From: Actinomyces sp. oral taxon 170 str. F0386
GTDB taxonomy: Bacteria > Actinomycetota > Actinomycetes > Actinomycetales > Actinomycetaceae
Assembly: GCF_000195595.1 (NCBI RefSeq)
Contig: NZ_GL882538.1
Location: 141,267 to 205,266, forward strand
Direction: 5' to 3'
DNA length: 64,000 nt
In this document: piece after piece, positions 1 through 7,026 of the stretch
Numbering within the stretch: position 1 is the first letter of the stretch
Layout of the letters: every line of letters begins with the position of its first letter
Translations under genes and position numbers: made by a program
Notes under the pieces: model-generated
Database searches by the model: none
Told to the model about the DNA's origin: nothing
What the model saw: the letters and a program-made list of their open reading frames with translations, nothing else

Positions 1-771
1 CGGCTCGGCAACGTCGTCGGGGCCGAGATGGAGCGCTTCGGTATCCACCTCTGGCTCGCCCCCGCCTTCAACCTGCACCGCTCCGTCCTGTGCGGACGAA
101 ACTTCGAGTACCTCTCCGAGGACCCGCTGCTGGCCGGGTGCATCGCCGCCGCCATCACCCGTGGCGTCCAGTCCCACCCAGGGCGGGGCGTGACCATCAA
201 GCACCTGGTCTGCAACAACCAGGAGACCAACCGCCTCAACTCCAACAGCCGGGTCAGCCCGCGTGCCCTGCGCGACCTCTACCTGCGGGCCTTTGAGATC
301 TGCGTGCGCCAGGCCCGGCCCGACGCGATCATGACCTCCTACAACCTCATCAACGGCGTCCACACCTCGGAGTCGGCCGAGCTGCTCGAGGTCATCCTGC
401 GCCAGGAATGGGGCTTCGACGGCTTGGTCATGACCGACTGGGTCGTCGACGGCATGACCCGTAGCGACACGAAGCACCCGCGCGCCACCGCGGCCGCCAC
501 CGTCAAGGCCGGCAACGAGCTCTTCATGCCCGGAGGCGAGTCGGATCGGGAGGACCTCCTGGCCGCGCTCAGGCGGGGGCGCGACGGTCGGCTGCCCGAT
601 GGGCAGACCGAGCCGGACGACGACGGCGCGGACCTGATGCGCGCCGAGCTCGAGAGGCAGGCCGCCCGCGTCATTCGCATGGCCCGGAGGCTTGCCGGCC
701 CTGGAGCCGGATATGTGAAGAAATTGAGGCCGGACGCCTCGTGGACCAGGAGCAGGGGTGGATCGGCGTAG
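1..771 (+). CDS. Glycoside hydrolase family 3 protein, C-terminal part (5' truncated by window)
   Basis: Reading frame 1 is open from the first base, so the gene begins upstream of the window and the first Met seen (base 28) is internal. The segment shows GH3 catalytic-domain features: a conserved APAFNLHRSVLCGRNFEY stretch, a TIKHLVCNNQETNR stretch with the KH and NNQE residues of the family, and GLVMTDWVVDG, where the Asp of MTDW matches the GH3 nucleophile (beta-glucosidase type). After that block only a short basic tail follows, so the C-terminal GH3 domains seem absent, or lie N-terminally in a permuted arrangement. Substrate cannot be told from this part. Confidence 0.85.
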   Translation, partial: RLGNVVGAEMERFGIHLWLAPAFNLHRSVLCGRNFEYLSEDPLLAGCIAAAITRGVQSHPGRGVTIKHLVCNNQETNRLNSNSRVSPRALRDLYLRAFEICVRQARPDAIMTSYNLINGVHTSESAELLEVILRQEWGFDGLVMTDWVVDGMTRSDTKHPRATAAATVKAGNELFMPGGESDREDLLAALRRGRDGRLPDGQTEPDDDGADLMRAELERQAARVIRMARRLAGPGAGYVKKLRPDASWTRSRGGSA

Positions 772-890
772 CCGACGCATGTGCTCACTTCGCGCGGAAA
801 GCCGCCGGCGGGATGTGAGATAACCTGCCGCCCGGGCGGTGGACGTGACATGCTCAGGTCGAGCCGCCCGCACATCGTAAGGAGCCCTCC

Positions 891-1677
891 ATGGCGCTGA
901 CACCCCAGGCACGCGAGACCTTCACCAGGCTGTTCGGGGTGGAGCCCCAACCCCATCCCACGGATCCTGAGCTCTTCGACATCCTCCAGAACGGGATCTT
1001 CGACGAGGCCTTCTCCACGGGTGTCCTCACCGACGTTGAGCGCGAGCTGCTCACCATCACCGTCCTGACCGCCATGCAGACCCTCCCACAGCTCAGGGCC
1101 CATGTGGGCGCCGCCCTCAACATCGGCGCCAGCCCGCTCCAGCTGCGCGAGGCCATCTACCAGTGCGCCCCCTACATCGGCTTCCCCAAGACGCTCAACG
1201 CCATCGACATCGCCAACGGGGTCTTCGAGGCTCACGGCATCTCCCTGCCCCTGGAGAACGCCGGCACCGTTGACGCCACCGACCCCAACGCCCGTGAGCA
1301 GGCCGGCGCCGCCATCCAGACCCCGCTGTACGGCAATGAGGTCAAGGAGGTCTTCTCCGCCCTGCCCGAGCCCTTCGATGAGTTCGTGCCCCACCTGCTG
1401 ACCTCCTCGGCCTTCGGCGACTTCGCCACCCGCGGCGGGCTCGACGTCGCCCAGCGCCCAGCGCGAGCTCATCAGCCTCGTGGCCATCGCCGCCATCGGC
1501 GCCTCCACCCAGCTGCGCCCGCACGTGGCCGGAGCGCTCAAGGCCGGCTCCTCCCGTCAGAAGGTTGCGGCCGCACTGGTCCAGGTCATGCCCTACATCG
1601 GCGGTCCCTATGCCCTGTCCGGTCTGGTCCTCGTGGCCCGGTACGACGAGAACGCCTCCTCGGAGGCCTACCGCTGA
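891..1677 (+). pseudogene. Carboxymuconolactone decarboxylase-family protein, frameshifted
   Basis: ATG at 891 follows AAGGAG. The first part reads as a CMD domain (ELLTITVLTAMQTLPQL, then a YQCAPYIGFPKTLNA stretch). Just before the second CMD domain a 7-base direct duplication (1449-1462) shifts the frame. The second domain (LISLVAIAAIGAS... VMPYIGGPYALSG) continues in another frame to TGA at 1675-1677. Removing one 7-base copy restores a 259-residue protein with two CMD domains, a usual length for this tandem architecture. As written, translation from 891 leaves the CMD sequence at about residue 189 and runs in frame into the next gene up to 2549. The family includes AhpD-like thiol peroxidase partners and decarboxylases; the substrate is unknown here. 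Confidence 0.8.
1449..1462 (+). repeat. 7-base tandem duplication causing the frameshift
   Basis: GCCCAGC occurs twice back to back and is followed by GCG. One copy gives the expected Val-Ala-Gln-Arg-Glu-Leu reading; two copies give a +1 shift. Such short repeats arise and revert by polymerase slippage, and an assembly or sequencing error is also possible. Confidence 0.85.
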
Positions 1678-1766
1678 CGCTGCACGTCGTCACCCGCCCT
1701 GCAGGCCCGTTTACGATGGCCGCCGGGCCGGACTCCCGTTCCGGCCCCGCACAGCAAGGAGAGCAC

Positions 1767-2549
1767 GTGACGACGACGCAGCCCTACCTGTCCCGGCAGG
1801 TCACCTTCACCGCCCAGGGGCAGAGGATCGGGGGACTGGCCTACGTCCCGCGCATTGCGTCCTCGGCCCCCGCACCCCTGGTCATCTGCTGTCACGGCGT
1901 GGAGGGCTCCCACACCCGCGTCGCCCCCATGGCCAGGCGCTTCGCCGCCGCCGGGGCAGTGGCCGTCTGCTTCGACTTCCGCGGGGGAGGAGGCAGCGCC
2001 AGCCAGGGCGAGACCACCGCGATGTCGGCCCTCACAGAGCTGGCCGACCTCGAGGCCGTCCTCACCGCCGCCTGTGCCTGGCCGGAGGTCGACGCCTCCC
2101 GGGTCGCCCTGTTCGGGCTGAGCCTGGGCGGGGCGGTCGCGGCGCTCGCGGCCGCCCGCCACTCGCAGCGGATCACAGCCCTGGCCCTGTGGTACCCGGC
2201 CCTGCGGCTGGGGGAGAACCTGCGCGCCGCCTTCCGCACGCCGGCCGCTGTGCCCGAGGAGTTCGACTGGGCGGGCACCCGCCTGGGGCGCGCCTATGCC
2301 GTCGACGGCTGGAACTTGGAGGTCGGGGCCGAGCTGGCCACCTACCGCCGCCCCGTTCTCATCGTCCACGGGGACCAGGACCGCGCCGTGCCCATCGAGG
2401 TCTCCCGGGCCGCCGTGAGCGCCACGCCCGACGCCGAGCTCGTCACCATCTCCGGCGCCGCCCACGGCTTCGGCGACGCCAACTGGGAGGAGGCCATGCG
2501 CCGCACCATCGGCTTCCTGGCCTGGAACGGGGTCCTCGAGGAGGAATGA
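1767..2549 (+). CDS. Alpha/beta hydrolase (dienelactone hydrolase/S9-like)
   Basis: A GTG start at 1767 sits 5 bases after AAGGAGA, giving a 260-residue cytoplasmic protein. The alpha/beta-hydrolase signature is complete: an oxyanion-region HGVEG, nucleophile elbow GLSLGG with Ser119, acid Asp205 in HGDQD, and catalytic His233 in GAAHGF. These resemble the BAAT/DLH-type esterases and acyl-peptide hydrolases; the natural substrate is not evident. It follows the CMD-like gene by 89 bases in the same direction, and because of the upstream frameshift it is also the in-frame 3' part of a 552-codon read-through frame starting at 891. Its own ribosome site argues that it is translated independently. 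Confidence 0.8.
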   Translation: MTTTQPYLSRQVTFTAQGQRIGGLAYVPRIASSAPAPLVICCHGVEGSHTRVAPMARRFAAAGAVAVCFDFRGGGGSASQGETTAMSALTELADLEAVLTAACAWPEVDASRVALFGLSLGGAVAALAAARHSQRITALALWYPALRLGENLRAAFRTPAAVPEEFDWAGTRLGRAYAVDGWNLEVGAELATYRRPVLIVHGDQDRAVPIEVSRAAVSATPDAELVTISGAAHGFGDANWEEAMRRTIGFLAWNGVLEEE

Positions 2550-2638
2550 GCCACGCGGATGACCGCAGGACCTGGACCGCGCAGCTCGTTTTCTGACGGC
2601 GCTGGTGCCCGAGCGGCCGGCGTCGCACACTTGACCGC

Positions 2639-3448
2639 ATGAGCACACATGAGACAGCACATCTGACCGGCGTCAGTAAAACGATGCTGCTGACCGTCCA
2701 CGCCAGGGCGGAGCACACGCTCTCCGACCGTCCGCGCTTCACGGACCCCGCCGCTGTCGAGCTCGTCTCCCGGCTCGACTACGACTTCACCATAGCGGGT
2801 CAGGACCGGCTCATGGCCGACGGCGTCGTGCTGCGCACCCTCACGCTCGACCCGCTCGTGGCCGGGTACCTGGCCACCCACCCCGGCTGCACGGTGGTCA
2901 ACATCGCCTGCGGGCTCGACACCCGCTTCCAGCGCCTCGACGACGGGCACGTCACCTGGTACGACCTCGACCTGCCCGACGTCATCGAGCTGCGACGCCG
3001 GCTGCTCGAGGACGGTGAGCGTCACCGCACCATTCCCGCCTCCGCCCTCGACTTCGCCTGGCCCGACCATCTGGAGGACGTGAGCCGCGACGCGCTCGTC
3101 ATCATTGAGGGGTTGAGCATGTACCTCGAGCAGGAGGAGGTGCGCACGCTCCTGGACATCATCGCGGCGCGTCTGCCCGGTGCAACGGTTCTCATCGAGG
3201 TTATGTCCCGCCTGTTCCAGAGGTACGGTCGGGAGCGCTCAGTGGAGGACGCGGGTGCGCGCTACACCTACGGCTGCTCCAGCGCCGCCGAGTTCCGCCG
3301 GACGGTGGCCCCGGGCTTCACACTGCTCCACGATGTCCCCTTCACCCGCACCATCGCGCGCTATCACCCCCTGCTCGCGCCCCTGACGCGGCTGCCACTG
3401 GTGGACAAGCTCGCCGAGCGCATCGTGGTGCTGCGCGCGCCGGTCTGA
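2639..3448 (+). CDS. Class I SAM-dependent methyltransferase, LCMT/TcmP-like
   Basis: A 269-residue protein from ATG at 2639. It has the leucine carboxyl methyltransferase-like layout: a GxG-type SAM loop in VVNIACGLDTRFQRL (about residues 82-96), an acidic WYDLDLPDVI strand that would hold the ribose of SAM, and VIIEGLSMYL as motif IV with EGLxMYL, typical of the Ppm1/TcmP O-methyltransferase family. Members methylate carboxyl or hydroxyl groups of small molecules or proteins; the acceptor here is unknown. It stands alone, 89 bases downstream of the hydrolase. Confidence 0.8.
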   Translation: MSTHETAHLTGVSKTMLLTVHARAEHTLSDRPRFTDPAAVELVSRLDYDFTIAGQDRLMADGVVLRTLTLDPLVAGYLATHPGCTVVNIACGLDTRFQRLDDGHVTWYDLDLPDVIELRRRLLEDGERHRTIPASALDFAWPDHLEDVSRDALVIIEGLSMYLEQEEVRTLLDIIAARLPGATVLIEVMSRLFQRYGRERSVEDAGARYTYGCSSAAEFRRTVAPGFTLLHDVPFTRTIARYHPLLAPLTRLPLVDKLAERIVVLRAPV

Positions 3449-3476
3449 GCGCTGGCCTGGGCGGGCTCATCTCGAT

Positions 3477-3542
3477 GGGCACATTTCTCGCATACGGGTG
3501 CACCATCTTCCAGCCGGGGACATCCTGCGCGTAGGGGTGCAC
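3477..3542. repeat. Two imperfect 27-base direct repeats upstream of the amylase
   Basis: Units at 3477-3503 and 3516-3542 match at 20 of 27 positions and share the ends GGG.ACAT and GGGTGCAC. They lie in the 210-base gap between the methyltransferase and the amylase, about 120-180 bases before the amylase start. A further pair of CGCGCGTACG motifs follows at about 3588-3625. Operator sites or copies of a dispersed repeat are both possible. Confidence 0.45.
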
Positions 3543-3658
3543 CTGAATCCTGCCCCCGACCGCGTCGCGCGCCTCCGCCCGGAGCCGCGCGTACGCACGG
3601 CCTTCTCGATCGCGCGTACGGCTTTCGCCGTTGGGGGAGGACTGGCAGCATCAGAGCC

Positions 3659-5191
3659 GTGACCGAGAACCGCGCCCAGCCCAGCCCCGCCAACCCGGAC
3701 GACGTCGTCAATCCCCTCCTGCTCCAGGCCTTCGCCTGGGACCTACCCGCCGACTCGACCCACTGGCGCGTCCTGGCGGACAACGCCTCGCTCCTGGCCG
3801 ACTGCGGCGTGAGCTCGGCCTGGCTGCCACCCGCCTACAAGGGACAGGCTGGCGTGGAGGACGTCGGTTACGGCGTCTACGACACCTACGACCTGGGCGA
3901 GTTCGACCAGAAGGGCACCGTCCCCACCAAGTACGGCACCAAGGAGGACTACCTCGCCGCCATCGAGGCCCTGCACGCCGCCGGCATCAGCGTCGTGGCC
4001 GACATCGTCCTCAACCACCGCATGGGTGGCGACGACACCGAGGTCGTGCGCGCCACCCCGGTCGACCCCCACGACCGCCTGCGCCCCATCGGCGATGCCG
4101 AGGAGATCACCGCCTGGACCCGCTACACCTTTCCGGGGCGCAACGGCGCCTACTCGGACTTCACCTGGGACTGGACATGCTTCCACGGCACCGACTGGGA
4201 CGAGGCCCGCCACCAGCAGGGCGTGTGGCTCTTCGAGGGCAAGCAGTGGAACGAGAACGTCAACGACGAGCTCGGCAACTACGACTACCTCATGGGATCC
4301 GACGTCCACGTCACCGACCCCGCCGTCAGTGCCGAGCTGGGCCGCTGGGGACGCTGGTACGTGGAGACCACCGGCGTCGACGGCCTGCGCCTGGATGCCC
4401 TCAAGCACGTCGGCGCCGACTTCTTCGCCCGCTGGCTTCCCGAGCTGCGGCGTGCCACCGGGCGCGCCCTGCCGGCCGTCGGCGAGTACTGGTCCCGCGA
4501 CGTCGCCGAGCTGGAGGGCTACCTGGAGGCCGTGCCCTCCACGAGCCTGTTCGACGTCCCCCTCCACTTCCACCTGCACGCCGCCTCCACCTCCAACGGC
4601 GACGTCGACCTGTCCCGCCTCTTCGAGAGCACCCTCGTGGCCGCCGATCCGGCCCGTGCCGTCACCTTCGTGGAGAACCACGACACCCAGCCGGGCCAGT
4701 CGCTGGCCTCCACCATCGAGTCCTGGTTCAAGCCCTCGGCCTACGCCCTCATCCTCTTGCGCGAGGCCGGAACCCCCTGCGTCTTCTGGGGCGACCTGTT
4801 CGGCACCCCCGAGACCGGTGACCTGCCGGCCGTTACCGAGCTGCCGCTGCTCATGACCATGCGGCGCGCCCTGGCCCACGGCCCCCAGCACGACGCCCTC
4901 GACGAGCCCGACGTCGTCGGCTTCGCGCGCGAGGGCGACGACGCCCACCCCGGCTCCGGGCTCGCCGTCGTGCTCTCCGACCGCAGGGCCGGCACCAAAC
5001 GGCTCCACGTCGGGGCTCGGCACGCGGGCGAGCAGTGGATCTGCGTCCTGGGCGGGCACGAGCCGGTCACCATCGGCGGCGACGGCACGGTCGAGCTGCC
5101 CGTGTCCGACGGCGGCCTGAGCGTCTACGCGCCCGAGGCCGCCCGGCCGATCCTGGACAGCGCCGAGCAGCACCTCCTGCGCCAGCGCTGA
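3659..5191 (+). CDS. GH13 alpha-amylase, intracellular
   Basis: GTG start, 510 residues, no signal peptide, so the enzyme should act on cytoplasmic glycogen or maltodextrins. All four GH13 regions are present: region I VVADIVLNHRMGG, region II GVDGLRLDALKHV with nucleophile Asp246, region III VGEYWSRD with acid/base Glu276, and region IV FVENHDTQPGQ with Asp342. The aromatic-rich start (LLLQAFAWD) and overall length fit the GH13_5 bacterial liquefying/cytoplasmic amylases. Context gives no operon: the next gene starts 111 bases downstream with its own ribosome site. Confidence 0.9.
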   Translation: MTENRAQPSPANPDDVVNPLLLQAFAWDLPADSTHWRVLADNASLLADCGVSSAWLPPAYKGQAGVEDVGYGVYDTYDLGEFDQKGTVPTKYGTKEDYLAAIEALHAAGISVVADIVLNHRMGGDDTEVVRATPVDPHDRLRPIGDAEEITAWTRYTFPGRNGAYSDFTWDWTCFHGTDWDEARHQQGVWLFEGKQWNENVNDELGNYDYLMGSDVHVTDPAVSAELGRWGRWYVETTGVDGLRLDALKHVGADFFARWLPELRRATGRALPAVGEYWSRDVAELEGYLEAVPSTSLFDVPLHFHLHAASTSNGDVDLSRLFESTLVAADPARAVTFVENHDTQPGQSLASTIESWFKPSAYALILLREAGTPCVFWGDLFGTPETGDLPAVTELPLLMTMRRALAHGPQHDALDEPDVVGFAREGDDAHPGSGLAVVLSDRRAGTKRLHVGARHAGEQWICVLGGHEPVTIGGDGTVELPVSDGGLSVYAPEAARPILDSAEQHLLRQR

Positions 5192-5302
5192 GACTCGTCG
5201 AGAGGGGCGTGGGAGAGGCCGTCGCCTTCCCGGTCGATGCTGCGAACGCGTAGGGTGATGGTGGCAGCCACACGCATCTGAGCCGACCTTCCTGGAGGAG
5301 AC

Positions 5303-5896
5303 ATGCCCGCTTTCCACGCGCCCACCGACCAGAGGACCGACAAGACCGTTGCCGTCTTCATCGCGCCCGGGCTGGAGGAGGTCGAGGCGCTGGCCACCGT
5401 GGACGTCCTCTTCCGGGCCGGCATCCCGACGACGATGATCTCGGTGACTCCTGAGCGAGCCGTCACCTCCTCCCACAACATCGTCGTCACCTGCGACCTC
5501 ACCCTGGCCGAGGCGAACCTGGCCGACTACGACATGCTCGTTCTGCCCGGCGGGATCCCCGGCACCCCCAACCTCAAGGCCGTTGAGCCGCTCATGGCCG
5601 CGGTCACCGAGCGCGTGCGCGCCGGCCGGCCGGTGGCCGCCATCTGCGCCGCCCCCTCGATCCTGGCCGAGCTGGGGCTGCTCGAGGGCCGCCAGGCGAC
5701 GTCGAACCCCGGCTTCGTGGGCGTGCTCGCTGAGCACGGTGCGCAGGTCAGCCAGGCCGCCGTCGTCACCGACGGCCCCGTCATCACCTCCCGCGGCATG
5801 GGCACCGCCATCGACTTCGGCCTGGAGATCGTGCGCCACTACCTGGGCGAGGAGGCCGTCGACGACGTCAAGGCCAAGATCGTCTACCAGGGCTGA
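5303..5896 (+). CDS. DJ-1/PfpI-family protein
   Basis: ATG at 5303 follows TGGAGGAGAC. The 197 residues match the DJ-1/ThiJ/PfpI fold: VAVFIAPGLEEVEA at the N-terminus carrying the conserved Glu, and a nucleophile elbow AAICAAP with Cys115. The DJ-1/YajL branch is usually annotated as glyoxalase III or protein deglycase; the exact activity is debated in the literature and not readable here. It ends facing the SdpI-like gene, with a small GGGCTG...CAGCCC hairpin over the stop codon (5890-5908). Confidence 0.88.
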   Translation: MPAFHAPTDQRTDKTVAVFIAPGLEEVEALATVDVLFRAGIPTTMISVTPERAVTSSHNIVVTCDLTLAEANLADYDMLVLPGGIPGTPNLKAVEPLMAAVTERVRAGRPVAAICAAPSILAELGLLEGRQATSNPGFVGVLAEHGAQVSQAAVVTDGPVITSRGMGTAIDFGLEIVRHYLGEEAVDDVKAKIVYQG

Positions 5897-5958
5897 GCGC
5901 TCCAGCCCCGATGCTGATGCCGCCACCGGCTTTCTCGCCTGCGTCCGATGGAGCCGGT

Positions 5959-6330
5959 TTATGCACTCCTCGTCAGCGTCGCGGCGCACCTGCGGGCCTG
6001 AACGTGAAGGAACGCGCCGCCGGCAGCCGTCTGAATCAGCATGATGGCCATGGGGACCAGGATCGAGACCCTCTCATGCAGGACCGCCTGGATGACGAAC
6101 AGGAGAGCCGAGTCGATGAAGACCACGCCCAGTCCCATAGTCGCCGCCGCGCACCGGGCCTGCATCGTGTACCAGTTCTTCTCGGAGCGCAGCGCGATCT
6201 CGTCACGCACTCCCGCCCACGAGTTCGGCGGGAGCCTGTGCTGCGCCATCCGGCGCCCCAGCACCACGAGCACGATCCCGGCCAAGCACAGGAGCAGGCT
6301 CATGAGTACGGAGAATACTGTCTCAACCAT
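5959..6330 (-). CDS. SdpI/YhfL-like membrane protein
   Basis: The 123 residues start at ATG 6328-6330 after GAGGGAC; the longer open frame upstream is not coding-like. There are three hydrophobic segments: LMSLLLCLAGIVLVVLG, a GLGVVFIDSALLFVI segment and VPMAIMLIQTAAGGAFL. Between the first two lies a LPPNSWAGVRDEIALRSEKNWY stretch like the RxPxNxWxGIRT...D..AW signature of SdpI-family proteins. SdpI is the immunity and signal protein for the Bacillus SDP toxin, but most family members are uncharacterised small membrane proteins. No toxin gene was seen beside it. Confidence 0.65.
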   Translation of the reverse strand: MVETVFSVLMSLLLCLAGIVLVVLGRRMAQHRLPPNSWAGVRDEIALRSEKNWYTMQARCAAATMGLGVVFIDSALLFVIQAVLHERVSILVPMAIMLIQTAAGGAFLHVQARRCAATLTRSA

Positions 6331-6402
6331 CGATGTCCCTCGTTGTCCGTCGGGGTGGTGGAGGTTTCTCGGTTGCGGTGAGTTCTCCGTGCATGGTACG
6401 CC

Positions 6403-6476
6403 CGCGCGGACGCACCTTGAACCTCGTGGCCCCACGCCTGAGAGGCAGTCAACGAGACTCAAGGTGCGTCCGCGCG
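6403..6476 (-). terminator. Long inverted repeat, probable terminator
   Basis: CGCGCGGACGCACCTTGA at 6403-6420 is exactly complementary to 6459-6476, an 18-bp stem. The 38-base interior can pair further (CTCGT 6423-6427 with ACGAG 6452-6456). It lies just past the 3' end of the 6495-6938 gene and before the SdpI-like start. It could end the pspC transcript, though the 3' side lacks a clear T run. Confidence 0.6.
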
Positions 6477-6494
6477 CGGCGCCGGCGGGTGGCA

Positions 6495-6938
6495 TCAGGG
6501 CTTGATGCTGCGGCGCCTCTTGGGGATGAGGGCGGCGACGACCAGCAGGATCCCCAGGCCCGCCAGGCAGGCGATGGCCGTCGTCGTGAAGTCGAAGCGC
6601 AGCCCCAGGCCAGCCGCGATGAGCAGCCCGCCCACGAGGAGCAGGAACGCCCCCCACAGGAGCGTGGATCCCCTGATATCCCGGGGCGCCTGCGGTTGCT
6701 GATTCTGACCGGCCACCGTTCCGGCGCTCCACACCGTGCCGGGCTCCGACGACGCGGGTGCCGAGTCCGCGGACGTGACGGCGTCGGTTGCGACGCCGTC
6801 GGACGTGGGGGGTCGCATGGTGAGTGGCCGGGTGTCGCCCGAGGCCGATAAAGGCCTCGTGGTCTCCGCGGTGTCGATGTTCTCAGTGATGTTCTTGCTG
6901 GCGTCGTCGGGTGACGTCGTGGACGAGGTGCTGCTCAC
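6495..6938 (-). CDS. Small two-helix membrane protein beside pspC, unknown function
   Basis: 147 residues from ATG 6936-6938 (TGCAAGGAGACTCCC precedes it, a good ribosome site). The first 85 residues are Ser/Thr/Asp-rich and disordered-looking. Then come two hydrophobic helices (LLWGAFLLLVGGLLIAAGLG and TTTAIACLAGLGILLVVAALI) and a basic KRRRSIKP tail. I recognise no family. It is 88 bases downstream of the big PspC gene on the same strand and probably shares its transcript, which suggests a role in the same envelope response. Confidence 0.7.
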   Translation of the reverse strand: MSSTSSTTSPDDASKNITENIDTAETTRPLSASGDTRPLTMRPPTSDGVATDAVTSADSAPASSEPGTVWSAGTVAGQNQQPQAPRDIRGSTLLWGAFLLLVGGLLIAAGLGLRFDFTTTAIACLAGLGILLVVAALIPKRRRSIKP

Positions 6939-7026
6939 GGGAGTCTCCTTGCATGAGGTCCGGGTCGTGCCCGAAAGAGGACTGGGTTGTTGTGATCGAG
7001 TGCGGGACTCGGGGTGACTGCGCCGA

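Noticed and set aside
3743-5989. A 748-codon minus-strand open frame
   Set aside because: Antisense to the amylase and DJ-1 genes, both of which have intact catalytic motifs.
5959-6330. A toxin-immunity pair built on the SdpI-like protein
   Set aside because: No small secreted toxin or processing gene lies on either side; the SdpI fold alone is widespread without toxins.
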